DNA of 64,000 nucleotides from Amycolatopsis sp. DSM 110486 (GTDB taxonomy: Bacteria; Actinomycetota; Actinomycetes; Mycobacteriales; Pseudonocardiaceae): assembly GCF_019468465.1 (NCBI RefSeq), contig NZ_CP080519.1, positions 3,983,001 to 4,047,000 of the forward strand, in the 5' to 3' direction. The notes beneath the pieces were generated by a model, which saw only the letters and a program-made list of their open reading frames with translations, was not told where the DNA came from and searched no databases. Each line of letters starts with the position of its first letter. Position 1 is the stretch's first letter. Shown piece by piece: positions 7,866-15,703 of this stretch. The position numbers and the translations under genes were made by a program.

Positions 7866-8915
7866 ATGTCCGAAGTCCGCATCGGCGCCCACACGCTCGG
7901 CCCGGACCGGCCGCCGTTCGTCATCGCCGAGATGTCCGGCAACCACAACGGCGACCTCGACCGCGCTCTCGCGATCGTCGATGCCATCGCCGATGCCGGC
8001 GCGCAGGCGGTGAAGCTCCAGACCTACCGCCCCGACACGATCACGATCGACGTCGACGGCCCCGCCTTCCGCATCGGCGACGGACATTCCTTGTGGGGCG
8101 GGGAAAACCTGTACAAGCTGTACGAAAAGGCCCACACCCCGTGGGAATGGCACGAACCCATTTTCGAGCGCGCCCGCGCGCGCGGCCTGGAGGCGTTCTC
8201 CAGCCCGTTCGACCCGACGGCCGTGGAGCTGCTGGAATCGCTCGACGTGCCCGCGTACAAGATCGCGTCTTCCGAGATCGTCGACCTGCCGCTGGTTGAC
8301 TTGTGCGCCCGCACCGGCAAGCCGCTCGTCATCTCGACGGGCATGGCGAGCATCGCGGAGATCGACGCCGCCGTCCGCACCGCCCGCGACGCCGGCAACG
8401 ACCAGCTCATCGTGCTCGGCTGCACCGCCAGCTACCCGGCCTCGCCGTCCGAAAGCAACCTGCGTGGCCTGCCGGTGCTCGCCGGCGTCACGGGCACGCT
8501 CGTCGGCCTGTCCGACCACACGCCGGGCATCGGCGCGCCGCTGGCCGCCGTCGCGCTGGGCGCGGTGGCGATCGAGAAGCACGTGACGCTCGCTCGCGCC
8601 GACGGTGGTGTGGACTCGGAGTTCTCGCTGGAGCCCGCCGAGCTGGCCGCGCTGGTGACCGAGAGTCACCGCGCGTGGGAGGCCCTCGGCCGCCCGGTGA
8701 TCGGCCCGCGCGAGAGCGAGCAGGAAGGCCTTCGCCTGCGCCGCTCGTTGTACGTCGTGGCAGACGTCCGCGCGGGCGACGAGGTGACCTCGTCGAACGT
8801 CCGGTCCATCCGCCCGGCCGGGGGCCTGGCGCCGGCCGAGATCACGACGGTGCTGGGCCGCACCTTCCGCGTCGACGCCGCAAAAGGCACGGCTTTGACC
8901 TGGGACCTGATCTAG
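7866..8915 (+). CDS. pseI: Pseudaminic acid synthase (PseI, NeuB superfamily)
   Basis: A 349-residue condensing enzyme that joins phosphoenolpyruvate to a 6-deoxy diacetamido hexose to give a nonulosonic acid. The N-terminal TIM-barrel begins FVIAEMSGNHNGDLDRAL and contains SLWGGENLYKLYEKAHTPWEWHEPIF and FSSPFDPTAVELLE, the pattern of PseI rather than NeuB. The KHVTL segment and a C-terminal antifreeze-like SAF domain (ADVRAGDEVTSSNVRSIRP) follow. The ATG at 7866 is used; the preceding in-frame residues belong to the gap after pseH. The substrate could be a variant of the Campylobacter one. Confidence 0.88.
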   Translation: MSEVRIGAHTLGPDRPPFVIAEMSGNHNGDLDRALAIVDAIADAGAQAVKLQTYRPDTITIDVDGPAFRIGDGHSLWGGENLYKLYEKAHTPWEWHEPIFERARARGLEAFSSPFDPTAVELLESLDVPAYKIASSEIVDLPLVDLCARTGKPLVISTGMASIAEIDAAVRTARDAGNDQLIVLGCTASYPASPSESNLRGLPVLAGVTGTLVGLSDHTPGIGAPLAAVALGAVAIEKHVTLARADGGVDSEFSLEPAELAALVTESHRAWEALGRPVIGPRESEQEGLRLRRSLYVVADVRAGDEVTSSNVRSIRPAGGLAPAEITTVLGRTFRVDAAKGTALTWDLI

Positions 8916-8925
8916 TCTCGGCCGC

Positions 8926-9417
8926 ATGGCACGAGCGAAGTCGCGCAAGGCGTTGCTGACCGTCCTCGGCGTCCTCGGGGCGATCCCCGTCGCCAGCGGC
9001 CTGACCGGGATTTTGGGCGGCCCGGAGCGCGCCCCGGGCGGCGCCCCCGCCGCGCCCAGCGTCGACAGCGAATACCGCTTCGTCAACACCTTCTGGACCG
9101 CAGCGGGCCTCGCGCTCTGGTGGTCGCTCCGCCATCCGGAAAAACGCGCGGCGACCACGCGTGTCGTCCTCGGCACGGCCGCCGTCGGCGGGGTGCCCCG
9201 GCTGATCTCGGCCCGGCGGGTGGGCGCGCCCCACCCGGTGTTCCGGGCGGCGATCGTGCTGGAGCTGGTGGTGGTGCCGTTGGTGCTGGTGTGGCACGCG
9301 GTGGTGGTGCGCGGTGAGGGTCAGACCCCGAAGAAGCTCCGCACGCCGTCCACAACCCGGTCCACATCCGCGTCCGTCAGGGACGGGAAGAGCGGCAGCG
9401 ACAGCTCCTGCTCGTAG
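8926..9417 (+). CDS. DUF4345-type membrane protein
   Basis: A 163-residue protein with about four membrane segments (LLTVLGVLGAIPVASGLTGIL, FWTAAGLALWWSL, VVLGTAAVGGVPRLISA, IVLELVVVPLVLVWHAVVV). The pattern of GL-GIL-GG, Ser-Glu-Tyr-Arg-Phe and a late Gly-Ala-Pro-His-Pro fits DUF4345. It begins 10 bp after pseI. Its 3' end runs 97 bp into the 3' end of the convergent pseC, so the last 30 or so residues may be an accident of overlap. A role in the nonulosonate cassette is suggested by position only. Confidence 0.6.
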   Translation: MARAKSRKALLTVLGVLGAIPVASGLTGILGGPERAPGGAPAAPSVDSEYRFVNTFWTAAGLALWWSLRHPEKRAATTRVVLGTAAVGGVPRLISARRVGAPHPVFRAAIVLELVVVPLVLVWHAVVVRGEGQTPKKLRTPSTTRSTSASVRDGKSGSDSSCS

Positions 9418-10496
9418 TACGCCTCGGCGTTCGGGCACAGGCCGCGGCGGTAGCCGAGGTCCTCGAAGACCGGGTGCCAGTAGGCGGGGATGTAGTTGAC
9501 CTGCACGCCGATGCCCAGCCCGCGCAGGTGGTCGAACAGTGCGCGGCGGCGGCCGTCGAGGACGCGCAGCGGGTAGAGGTGCCAGACGGGGTCGGCGCCG
9601 GGCCGCGAGGGCGGGGTGAGGACTCCGCCGACGTCGGCCAGAGCCCCGTTGTAGCGCGCGTGGATCTCGGCGCGGCGCTTCTTGAACTCGGCCAAGCGGG
9701 TGAGCTGGCTGCTGCCCAGGGCGCACAGGACGTCGGGCAGGCGGTAGTTCAGGCCGAACTCGTGCACCTCCTGGTGCCAGCCACCCTCGTCCGGGTAGCG
9801 CTGCAGGGCCTTGTCGCGCACGAGGCCGTGGTTGCGGAAGGCCTGGGCGCGGCCGAGCAGCTCCGGCGACGCGGTCACGACGGCGCCACCTTCGGCCGTC
9901 GTGAGGTTCTTGGTCGGGAAGAACGAGAACGTGGTCAGGTCGGCGAGCGAGCCGACCGGGCGGCCCTGCCAGCTGCCGCCCACGGAGTGCGCCGCGTCTT
10001 CCAGCAGCAGTGCGCCCGCGTTGTGCGCGACCTCGGCCAGCGCGTCGAGCTCGGCGGGGTGGCCGGCGTAGTCGACGGCGGCCACGACCTTCGTGCGGTC
10101 GGTCACGAGAGCCGCCGCGGCCTCGACGGCGAGGTTGCCGGTGTCCGGCTCGACGTCGGCGAAGACCACCTTCGCGCCGTGCAGCGCGGCGGTGGCGGCG
10201 GTGGCGACGAACGTCATCGGCGACGCCACGACCTCGTCACCAGGCTTGATCGCGGCGGCCGCGTACGCGACGTGCAGCGCCGCCGTGCCCGAAGTGACGA
10301 CAACGGCCGGGGTCCCGCCGGTGTGCAGAGCCAGGTCGGCCTCGAACCGCGCGACGGCGGGACCGGTGGTGAGCCAGTCGCCGCGCAGGACCTCGGTGAC
10401 GGCGGCGATGTCCTCGTCGGTCACGGACTGGCGGCCGTACGGGAGAAACTCCGCCGACGTGCTCTTTCCCGCGGAGGCGGCGTCGGACTCAGCCAT
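9321..10496 (-). CDS. pseC: PseC-like UDP-sugar 4-aminotransferase (PLP)
   Basis: A 391-residue DegT/DnrJ/EryC1-type aminotransferase. It opens LPYGRQSVTDEDI and DWLTTGPAVARFE, a PseC hallmark. The PLP aspartate is in LLEDAAH (Asp167) and the Schiff-base lysine in FFPTKNLTTAEGG (Lys196). In pseudaminate synthesis PseC puts an amino group on C4 of the PseB keto product using glutamate. It overlaps the end of pseB by eight bases and is surely co-transcribed with it. The C-terminus meets DUF4345 coming from the other strand. Confidence 0.87.
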   Translation of the reverse strand: MAESDAASAGKSTSAEFLPYGRQSVTDEDIAAVTEVLRGDWLTTGPAVARFEADLALHTGGTPAVVVTSGTAALHVAYAAAAIKPGDEVVASPMTFVATAATAALHGAKVVFADVEPDTGNLAVEAAAALVTDRTKVVAAVDYAGHPAELDALAEVAHNAGALLLEDAAHSVGGSWQGRPVGSLADLTTFSFFPTKNLTTAEGGAVVTASPELLGRAQAFRNHGLVRDKALQRYPDEGGWHQEVHEFGLNYRLPDVLCALGSSQLTRLAEFKKRRAEIHARYNGALADVGGVLTPPSRPGADPVWHLYPLRVLDGRRRALFDHLRGLGIGVQVNYIPAYWHPVFEDLGYRRGLCPNAEAYYEQELSLPLFPSLTDADVDRVVDGVRSFFGV

Positions 10497-11472
10497 ACTG
10501 CTCGACCAGCTTGCGAAGTTCGTCCGCTTCGAGCCACAGGTCGTTGGTGTCCGAGCGGTACGCGAACCCTTCGGGCATCGGTTTGCCGTCGGCGGGCGCC
10601 TCGTAGCCCCAGCCCGCCAGGTGCGGCTGCACGACGTAGCGGTCCGGCAGCTGAACGGTCCGGCGCGCGTCGTCGGGCGCGATCATCTCCTCGTGCAGCT
10701 TCTCGCCCGGGCGCACGCCCACCTCGTGCATCGGCGAACCCGGCGCGATGGCCTGCGCGAGGTCGACGAGCCGCATGCTCGGGATCCGCGGCACGTACAG
10801 CTCACCGCCGTGCATCTGGTCGAACGAGTCCACCACGAACTGCACGGCCTGCGGCAGCGTGATCCAGAACCGCGTCATGTCCTTGTGCGTGATCGGCAGC
10901 GACTCGCCCTGCTCGGCGAGCTTGCGGAAGAACGGGATCACGCTGCCGCGCGAGCCCATCACGTTGCCGTAGCGCACCACGGAGAACCGCGTGACGTGCG
11001 CGGCCGCGTAGTGGTTGCCGCTGATGAACATGCGGTCGGCGCACAGCTTGGTGGCGCCGTAGAGGTTGATCGGGCTCGACGCCTTGTCGGTCGACAGCGC
11101 GACGACCTTCTTCACGCCGGTGTCGATCGCGGCCTCGATGACGTTCTGCGAGCCCATCACGTTGGTCTGGACGAACTCGAACGGGTTGTACTCACCCGTG
11201 TCCACCTGCTTGAGCGCCGCGGCGTGCACGACGTAGTCGACGCCGTGCATGGCGCGCTCGAGGCGGCGGCGGTCGCGGACGTCACCGATGAACCAGCGCA
11301 GCCGCGGGTCGTCGTTGAACAGTTGTCGCGCTTCGTACTGCTTCAGCTCATCGCGGGAGAGCACGACCAGGCGGCTGGGGTTCAACTCCGCCAGGGCGTA
11401 GGTGATGAACGCCTTGCCAAATGAGCCGGTCCCGCCGGTGAGCAGGATGCTGGAGCCATCCAGCTCGGACAT
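10489..11472 (-). CDS. pseB: PseB UDP-GlcNAc 4,6-dehydratase (5-inverting)
   Basis: A 327-residue short-chain dehydrogenase/reductase. It has the NAD motif GGTGSFGK (13-20), the STDKA segment (Asp129-Lys130) and the catalytic Tyr138-x3-Lys142 in NLYGATK. VVHAAALKQVDTGEYNPFE is also typical of the family. It lacks the membrane segments of FlaA1/PglF-type enzymes, which places it with soluble PseB, the first step of pseudaminate synthesis from UDP-GlcNAc. A GGAGG box sits six bases before the ATG at 11472. It diverges from pseF and is followed by pseC. Confidence 0.9.
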   Translation of the reverse strand: MSELDGSSILLTGGTGSFGKAFITYALAELNPSRLVVLSRDELKQYEARQLFNDDPRLRWFIGDVRDRRRLERAMHGVDYVVHAAALKQVDTGEYNPFEFVQTNVMGSQNVIEAAIDTGVKKVVALSTDKASSPINLYGATKLCADRMFISGNHYAAAHVTRFSVVRYGNVMGSRGSVIPFFRKLAEQGESLPITHKDMTRFWITLPQAVQFVVDSFDQMHGGELYVPRIPSMRLVDLAQAIAPGSPMHEVGVRPGEKLHEEMIAPDDARRTVQLPDRYVVQPHLAGWGYEAPADGKPMPEGFAYRSDTNDLWLEADELRKLVEQYG

Positions 11473-11525
11473 CGACGACCTCCGCGGTTGGGGTTCTTGG
11501 TTCTGGCGCGTTGCCGCAGGCCATC

Positions 11526-12272
11526 ATGTCACCCATGCGTGAAGGCCTCGGCGTCAACGCCGTGATCCAGGCCCGGTCCTCCTCGACGCGCCTGCCGGGC
11601 AAGGTGCTGCGGCCCCTGGCCGGGCGCAGTGTCCTCGGCTGGGTCGTCCGCGCGGCGGCGGCCGCTCCCGGTGTGGACCAGGTCGTCGTCGCCACCTCGG
11701 ACGCGGCCGACGACGACGCGGTCGCCGAGGAGGCCGTGCGCTGCGGGGCTCTGGTCGCGCGCGGGCCGCTGGATGACGTCGTGGCGCGCTTCGGCGTGTC
11801 CCTGGCCGCCTACCCGGCCGACGCCGTGGTCCGGCTCACCGCCGACTGCCCGCTGCTCGACCCCGCTTTGATCGGCCGGCTGGCGGCGGTTTGGCGCGCG
11901 GAACCGTCGCTGGACTACGTGAGCACGACGCTCGTGCGGACGCTGCCGCGGGGCTTCGACGCGGAGTTGGTGCGGGCCTCGGTGCTCGCCGAGCAGGTCG
12001 AGATTGCCGAGGGCCCGGACCGCGAGCACGTGACGTCGGCGATCTACCGGCAGCCCTCGCGGTACTCGTGCACGGGCATTGTGGTGAGCCCGGCCGCCGA
12101 CGACCTGCGCGTCACCCTCGACACCCCGGAGGACTGGGAGCTTCTCTCGGCCGTTGTTTCGGTTCTGGGTGATCAGCCCGCGTCCTGGCGTTCGGTGGTT
12201 TCGCTGCTGCGCTCCCGGCCGGATCTGGTGGCTTTGAACGCGCACGTCGAGCAGAAGAAGCTCGGCCAGTGA
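11526..12272 (+). CDS. pseF: CMP-nonulosonate cytidylyltransferase (SpsF/PseF-like)
   Basis: A protein of about 248 residues of the CMP-Kdo synthetase/SpsF family. The nucleotide-binding motif QARSSSTRLPGKVLRPLAG lies near the N-terminus, then VVVATSDAADDDAV, VRLTADCPLLDP (metal-binding region) and a late RVTLDTPEDW. It would activate the nonulosonic acid with CTP. The true start is 11526 or 11535; neither has a strong ribosome site. The stop overlaps the pseG GTG start, so the last two pathway genes are coupled. Bacillus Sps proteins of this type serve spore-coat nonulosonates. Confidence 0.82.
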   Translation: MSPMREGLGVNAVIQARSSSTRLPGKVLRPLAGRSVLGWVVRAAAAAPGVDQVVVATSDAADDDAVAEEAVRCGALVARGPLDDVVARFGVSLAAYPADAVVRLTADCPLLDPALIGRLAAVWRAEPSLDYVSTTLVRTLPRGFDAELVRASVLAEQVEIAEGPDREHVTSAIYRQPSRYSCTGIVVSPAADDLRVTLDTPEDWELLSAVVSVLGDQPASWRSVVSLLRSRPDLVALNAHVEQKKLGQ

Positions 12273-13240
12273 AGCTCCTGCTCCGCGCCGACGCGTCCGC
12301 GGTGATCGGCGCGGGCCACATCGCGCGCGTCGTGGCGTACGCCGAGCGCGCCGTCGCTCGCGGCTGGGACGTCTCTTTCGCGGGCACGACCGACAACGCT
12401 GAGTGGCTCGCCTCCCGTTTCGACGCGCTTTCGGTGCCGGTTTTGCCGGTTTCTGACTGGGCTTCCTTGGCCGCCGGCTTCGACGCGGTCCTCGTGGACC
12501 ACTACGCGCTGGGCGACGTGCGCGCCGAGGTCAACGCCGCGGGCGCGCTGCTCGTGTCCCTTGAGGACGACACCTTCGGCCGCCGGCCTGCGGATGTTGT
12601 GGTGGACGCCGGGTTCACGCCTTCGCCCCGCCCTTCGGATGATTCGGGCGTGCTGCTGCGGGGCGTCGAATACACGGCGTTGCGCTCGGGGGTCTTGGCT
12701 GCTCGGGCCCGCCGCTCCGCTGTTGCTTCCCCTTCGCCCCATGTCACGGTCGTCTTGGGCGGCGGCGCCGAATGGTCGGGGACGGTCAGCCTGCTGCTCC
12801 GCGCCCTCGCCGCCACTGGGCTGGCCTTCTCCGCCGACGCTCTCGTCCGCGGCGAGCCCGCTCTGCCGGTTTTGTCGGCCGGCCAGTCCCTGCGGGTCGC
12901 CGCCCCGCACTCGGGCCTGCTCGACCTCCTGGCCACCACGGACGTCGCGGTCAGCGCCACCGGCGTCACCTTCCTGGAGCTCTGCTGCCTCGGCATCCCG
13001 ACGGCGGCGGTGCAACTGGTCGACAACCAGGGGCCGGGCTACCGCGCCGCCACGGACCTCGGCCTGGCGGTGGGCCTGGGCGACGCCGGTTCGCTGGCGG
13101 ATCGGCTGCCTGCCGTGGTTTCCGCACTGGGTTCGCTGCTGTCGGACGCCGGCTTGCGGTCCTCTTTGTCCTCGGCCGCCGCGTCCACTGTGGATGGACT
13201 CGGCGCGGACCGGGTCCTGGATGTCATCGCTTCGAGCTGA
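12269..13240 (+). CDS. pseG: PseG-like UDP-sugar hydrolase
   Basis: A 323-residue GT-B fold protein of the PseG/SpsG family, which removes UDP from the diacetamido sugar before condensation by PseI. The N-terminal RADASAVIGAGHIARV contains the glycine loop and the histidine expected for catalysis. VDHYALGDVRAEV and LLRGVEYTALRSGV match family blocks. The C-terminal ATGVTFLELCCLGIPTAAVQLVDNQG is the UDP-binding region. It starts with GTG in a GTGA overlap with pseF and ends in a 20-bp overlap with the next gene. Confidence 0.85.
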   Translation: MKLLLRADASAVIGAGHIARVVAYAERAVARGWDVSFAGTTDNAEWLASRFDALSVPVLPVSDWASLAAGFDAVLVDHYALGDVRAEVNAAGALLVSLEDDTFGRRPADVVVDAGFTPSPRPSDDSGVLLRGVEYTALRSGVLAARARRSAVASPSPHVTVVLGGGAEWSGTVSLLLRALAATGLAFSADALVRGEPALPVLSAGQSLRVAAPHSGLLDLLATTDVAVSATGVTFLELCCLGIPTAAVQLVDNQGPGYRAATDLGLAVGLGDAGSLADRLPAVVSALGSLLSDAGLRSSLSSAAASTVDGLGADRVLDVIASS

Positions 13241-13766
13241 GGGGGATTCGACGGATTTCTCAGGCGTTTTCGGCACTGAGCACGCCTCGCCGCAGGACAT
13301 CGACTGGGCGGCGGTGGAAGCCGCCTTGGGTACCGCGCTGCCCGCCGACTACCGCGCCTACGCCGACACCTATCCGGCCCTGTACCTGGACAAGCTGATC
13401 ACCATCCGGCACCCGCTGGCCGTGAGCGAGTGGGCGAAACTCGTCGAGGGCGCGAAGCCGGTGCTCGAGTCGTTCGCCTACGGGCGCAGCCAGGTTCCCG
13501 ACGCCGTGCCGTACCCACTGTTCCCCGAACCGGGCGGCCTGCTGCCCTGGGGGTACGACGACGACGGCGCCGACTACTTCTGGCGGACCGCCGGCTCGCC
13601 CGACGAGTGGACCGTGCTCGTCTTCGACAGCGGCGAGTGGTGGGAGTTCCCGCGCGGCTTCGGCGCGCTGTGGATCGAATGGGCCGGCGGGCGGATCACC
13701 ACTGCGCCGCTGGGCCGGGAAGACGTCCTGCTGCCCGGGTTTTCCGTCGAGCGCGTGGGTGATTGA
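13221..13766 (+). CDS. SMI1/KNR4 (SUKH) family protein
   Basis: A 181-residue acidic protein with the SUKH pattern: DWAAVEAALGTALPADYRAYADTYP at 30-55, a PLFPEPGGLLPWGYDDDGADYFWRT block and a late EWWEFPRGFGALWIEWAGG. SUKH proteins are mostly immunity proteins of contact-dependent toxin systems or bind diverse partners. No toxin is encoded beside it. The ATG at 13221 lies inside the end of pseG. Whether it belongs to the nonulosonate unit or is a passenger cannot be told from sequence. Confidence 0.72.
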   Translation: MSSLRAEGDSTDFSGVFGTEHASPQDIDWAAVEAALGTALPADYRAYADTYPALYLDKLITIRHPLAVSEWAKLVEGAKPVLESFAYGRSQVPDAVPYPLFPEPGGLLPWGYDDDGADYFWRTAGSPDEWTVLVFDSGEWWEFPRGFGALWIEWAGGRITTAPLGREDVLLPGFSVERVGD

Positions 13767-13785
13767 GGACCGAACCTGTCCTCAA
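13763..13785 (+). terminator. Short hairpin after the SUKH gene
   Basis: The arms TTGAGGAC (13763-13770) and GTCCTCAA (13778-13785) flank a 7-base loop, followed by GGGGTTTT. The stem overlaps the stop codon. It is weak but well placed to end the pseF-pseG-SUKH transcript. Confidence 0.45.
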
Positions 13786-13805
13786 GGGGTTTTAGCGTTT
13801 TCGGC

Positions 13806-14948
13806 ATGACTCTCACCCCGTTCCGCGTCAACGTCCCGCAAGCCGACCTCGACGACCTGCACGAACGGCTCGCCCGGACGCGCTGGCCGGACCAGCCCGA
13901 GGGCGTCGGGTGGGAGCTGGGGATTCCGGTGGACGAGGTGAAGGACCTGGCCGAGCACTGGCGCCTGCGGTTCGACTGGCGGGCGGCCGAGGAGCGGATC
14001 AACGCGTTCCCGCAGTTCACCACCACCATCGACGGCGAGAACGTGCACTTCCTCCACGTCCGCTCGCCCGAGGAGGGGGCCACGCCGCTGCTGCTGACGC
14101 ACGGCTGGCCCGGGTCGATCGTGGAGTTCCTCGACGTGATCGGACCGCTCGCCGACCCGCGCGCGTACGGCGGGGACCCCCGCGACGCGTTCCACGTGGT
14201 CGTCCCGTCGATCCCCGGCTTCGGCTTCTCCGGACCGACCCGCGACCGCGCCTGGGGCCCGGCCCGCGGGGCGCGCGCCTGGGCTTCGCTGATGACCACC
14301 CTCGGCTACGACCGCTTCGGCACCCACGGCGGCGACTGGGGTGCGTTGATCTCCCGCGAGCTCGGCGTGCAGTTCCCTTCGCGGGTGCTCGGGGTGCACG
14401 TCACCATGCTGCCCACCGCCGTCGCCCGCTCGGAGTCGGACTTGGAGGGCTTGACCGGTGCCGAACTTTCGCTGGCCGAACGGTCGTTGGAGAAGTCCCG
14501 CGCCTTCCAACACACCGGAACCGGCTACGCGATCATCCAGTCGACCAAGCCGCAAACGCTTGCGTACGGCCTCACCGACTCACCCGCCGGCCAACTCGCG
14601 TGGATCGCGGAAAAGTTCCGCTCCTTCTCCAACACCACCCACGACCTCATCGACCGCGACGACCTCCTCACCGACGTCGCCGTCTACTGGTTCACCGCCA
14701 CGGCCAACTCGTCCGCCCGCATCTACGCCGCGTTGGAGGGTCCGTGGGGCGCGCCCCTCCCCGTTTCCACGGTCCCCACCGGCGTCGCGGTGTTTCCCGA
14801 CGACATCGGCCTGCCCCTCCGCCCCCTCGCCGAACGCACCGACAACATCGCCCACTGGTCCGAGTTCCCGGCCGGCGGCCACTTCCCGGCCCTCGAACAA
14901 CCGGACGCGCTGATCGGTGACATCCGGAAGTTCTTCGGGAGCTTGTGA
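13806..14948 (+). CDS. Epoxide hydrolase (EHN-type alpha/beta hydrolase)
   Basis: A 380-residue protein with the N-terminal EHN domain (FRVNVPQADLDDLHERLARTRWPDQ) and an alpha/beta-hydrolase core. The oxyanion motif HGWPG is at 99-103, the nucleophile Asp177 in HGGDWGA, and the late histidine in GGHFPALEQPD. Microsomal-type epoxide hydrolases open epoxides to diols through an aspartyl-ester intermediate. The length fits the family. No link to the neighbouring nonulosonate genes is evident; it probably detoxifies or degrades epoxides. Confidence 0.85.
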   Translation: MTLTPFRVNVPQADLDDLHERLARTRWPDQPEGVGWELGIPVDEVKDLAEHWRLRFDWRAAEERINAFPQFTTTIDGENVHFLHVRSPEEGATPLLLTHGWPGSIVEFLDVIGPLADPRAYGGDPRDAFHVVVPSIPGFGFSGPTRDRAWGPARGARAWASLMTTLGYDRFGTHGGDWGALISRELGVQFPSRVLGVHVTMLPTAVARSESDLEGLTGAELSLAERSLEKSRAFQHTGTGYAIIQSTKPQTLAYGLTDSPAGQLAWIAEKFRSFSNTTHDLIDRDDLLTDVAVYWFTATANSSARIYAALEGPWGAPLPVSTVPTGVAVFPDDIGLPLRPLAERTDNIAHWSEFPAGGHFPALEQPDALIGDIRKFFGSL

Positions 14949-14960
14949 ACTTGGGGGTGT

Positions 14961-15530
14961 GAACGGTCCCTTCGCGCTTGGCCGTCGGCGCGAGGGGACC
15001 TTTCGCGTTCACGTGGCGGCGCGACGGGACGGTTCGCGCTCGCCGGCACGACTGGACCGTTCGCACCCACCCGGCGGCGTTAGGGGACGGTTCATGCCTG
15101 GGCAGCGCGGCGGCGAGGAGACCGTTCGCGCGGGCGGCTGGGCGTGGAAGGACCGTTCGCGCTCGGTCCCGGCACGAAAGGACCGTTCGTGCTGCGGCGC
15201 CGGTTCGGGCGGACCGTTCGCGGCCGCCCACGGGACGAGAGGACCGTTCGTGCTCCGGCAGCGGAGCGGGGGGACCGTTCGCGGCTATGCGGCGGCGCGC
15301 TGGGACCGTTCGCGCCCACCGGTATGACCGGCCCCTTCGCGCTTGGTCGACGGCGCGACCGGACCGTTCGCACTCAGTCGACGGCGCGACCGGACCGTTC
15401 GCACTCAACCGGCGGTGCGAAGGGAGCGTTCGCACCGAGTTGGCGGCGCGAGGGGACCGGTCGCGCTCCGGCAGTGGTGCGAGAGGACCGGTCGCGCGCG
15501 AGCGAGGGCACGAAGGGACCGCTCGCGACC
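14961..15530. repeat. Tandem array of about 31-bp units, GACCGTTCGCG core
   Basis: Nineteen imperfect copies of a unit with core GGACCGTTCGCGCTC are anchored at TTCG positions 14971, 15002, 15033, 15060, 15091, 15125, 15156, 15186, 15217, 15247, 15278, 15309, 15336, 15367, 15398, 15429, 15460, 15491 and 15522. Most steps are 30-31 bp. A lone copy sits at 15608. The linker between cores is also similar (GGCGGCGCGAG). Open frames through the array are low-complexity Arg/Thr/Val repeats, so I regard it as noncoding. The rest of the 14949-15703 gap is A/C-rich without a gene. Confidence 0.85.
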
Positions 15531-15703
15531 ACCAACCAACCCGACCAACCAACCCAGCCAACCCGACCAACCGCGAAAAGCCCACTCACCCCAAAACAGC
15601 AAGAAGGGACCGTTCACACGCCACCCAGCGCACGAACGATCCCCTCATCACCAACGCCTCAGCGCGTCGAGCAAGACCTCAACACCCTCAAGACGTCAAG
15701 ACC

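Noticed and set aside
7866..8915. N-acetylneuraminic acid synthase (NeuB) call
   Set aside because: The SLWGGENLYKLYEKAHTPWEWHEPIF and FSSPFDPTAVELLE blocks are those of PseI, and the neighbours are PseB/C/G/H types rather than NeuA/NeuC.
7152..9176. 674-codon minus-strand open frame opposite pseH and pseI
   Set aside because: It has no domain and an Arg/Ala-rich composition. The plus strand carries recognisable enzymes with coupled starts.
14961..15530. CRISPR array
   Set aside because: Units are contiguous with period 31 bp and vary throughout. There are no constant repeats separated by unique spacers of equal length, and no cas genes are nearby.
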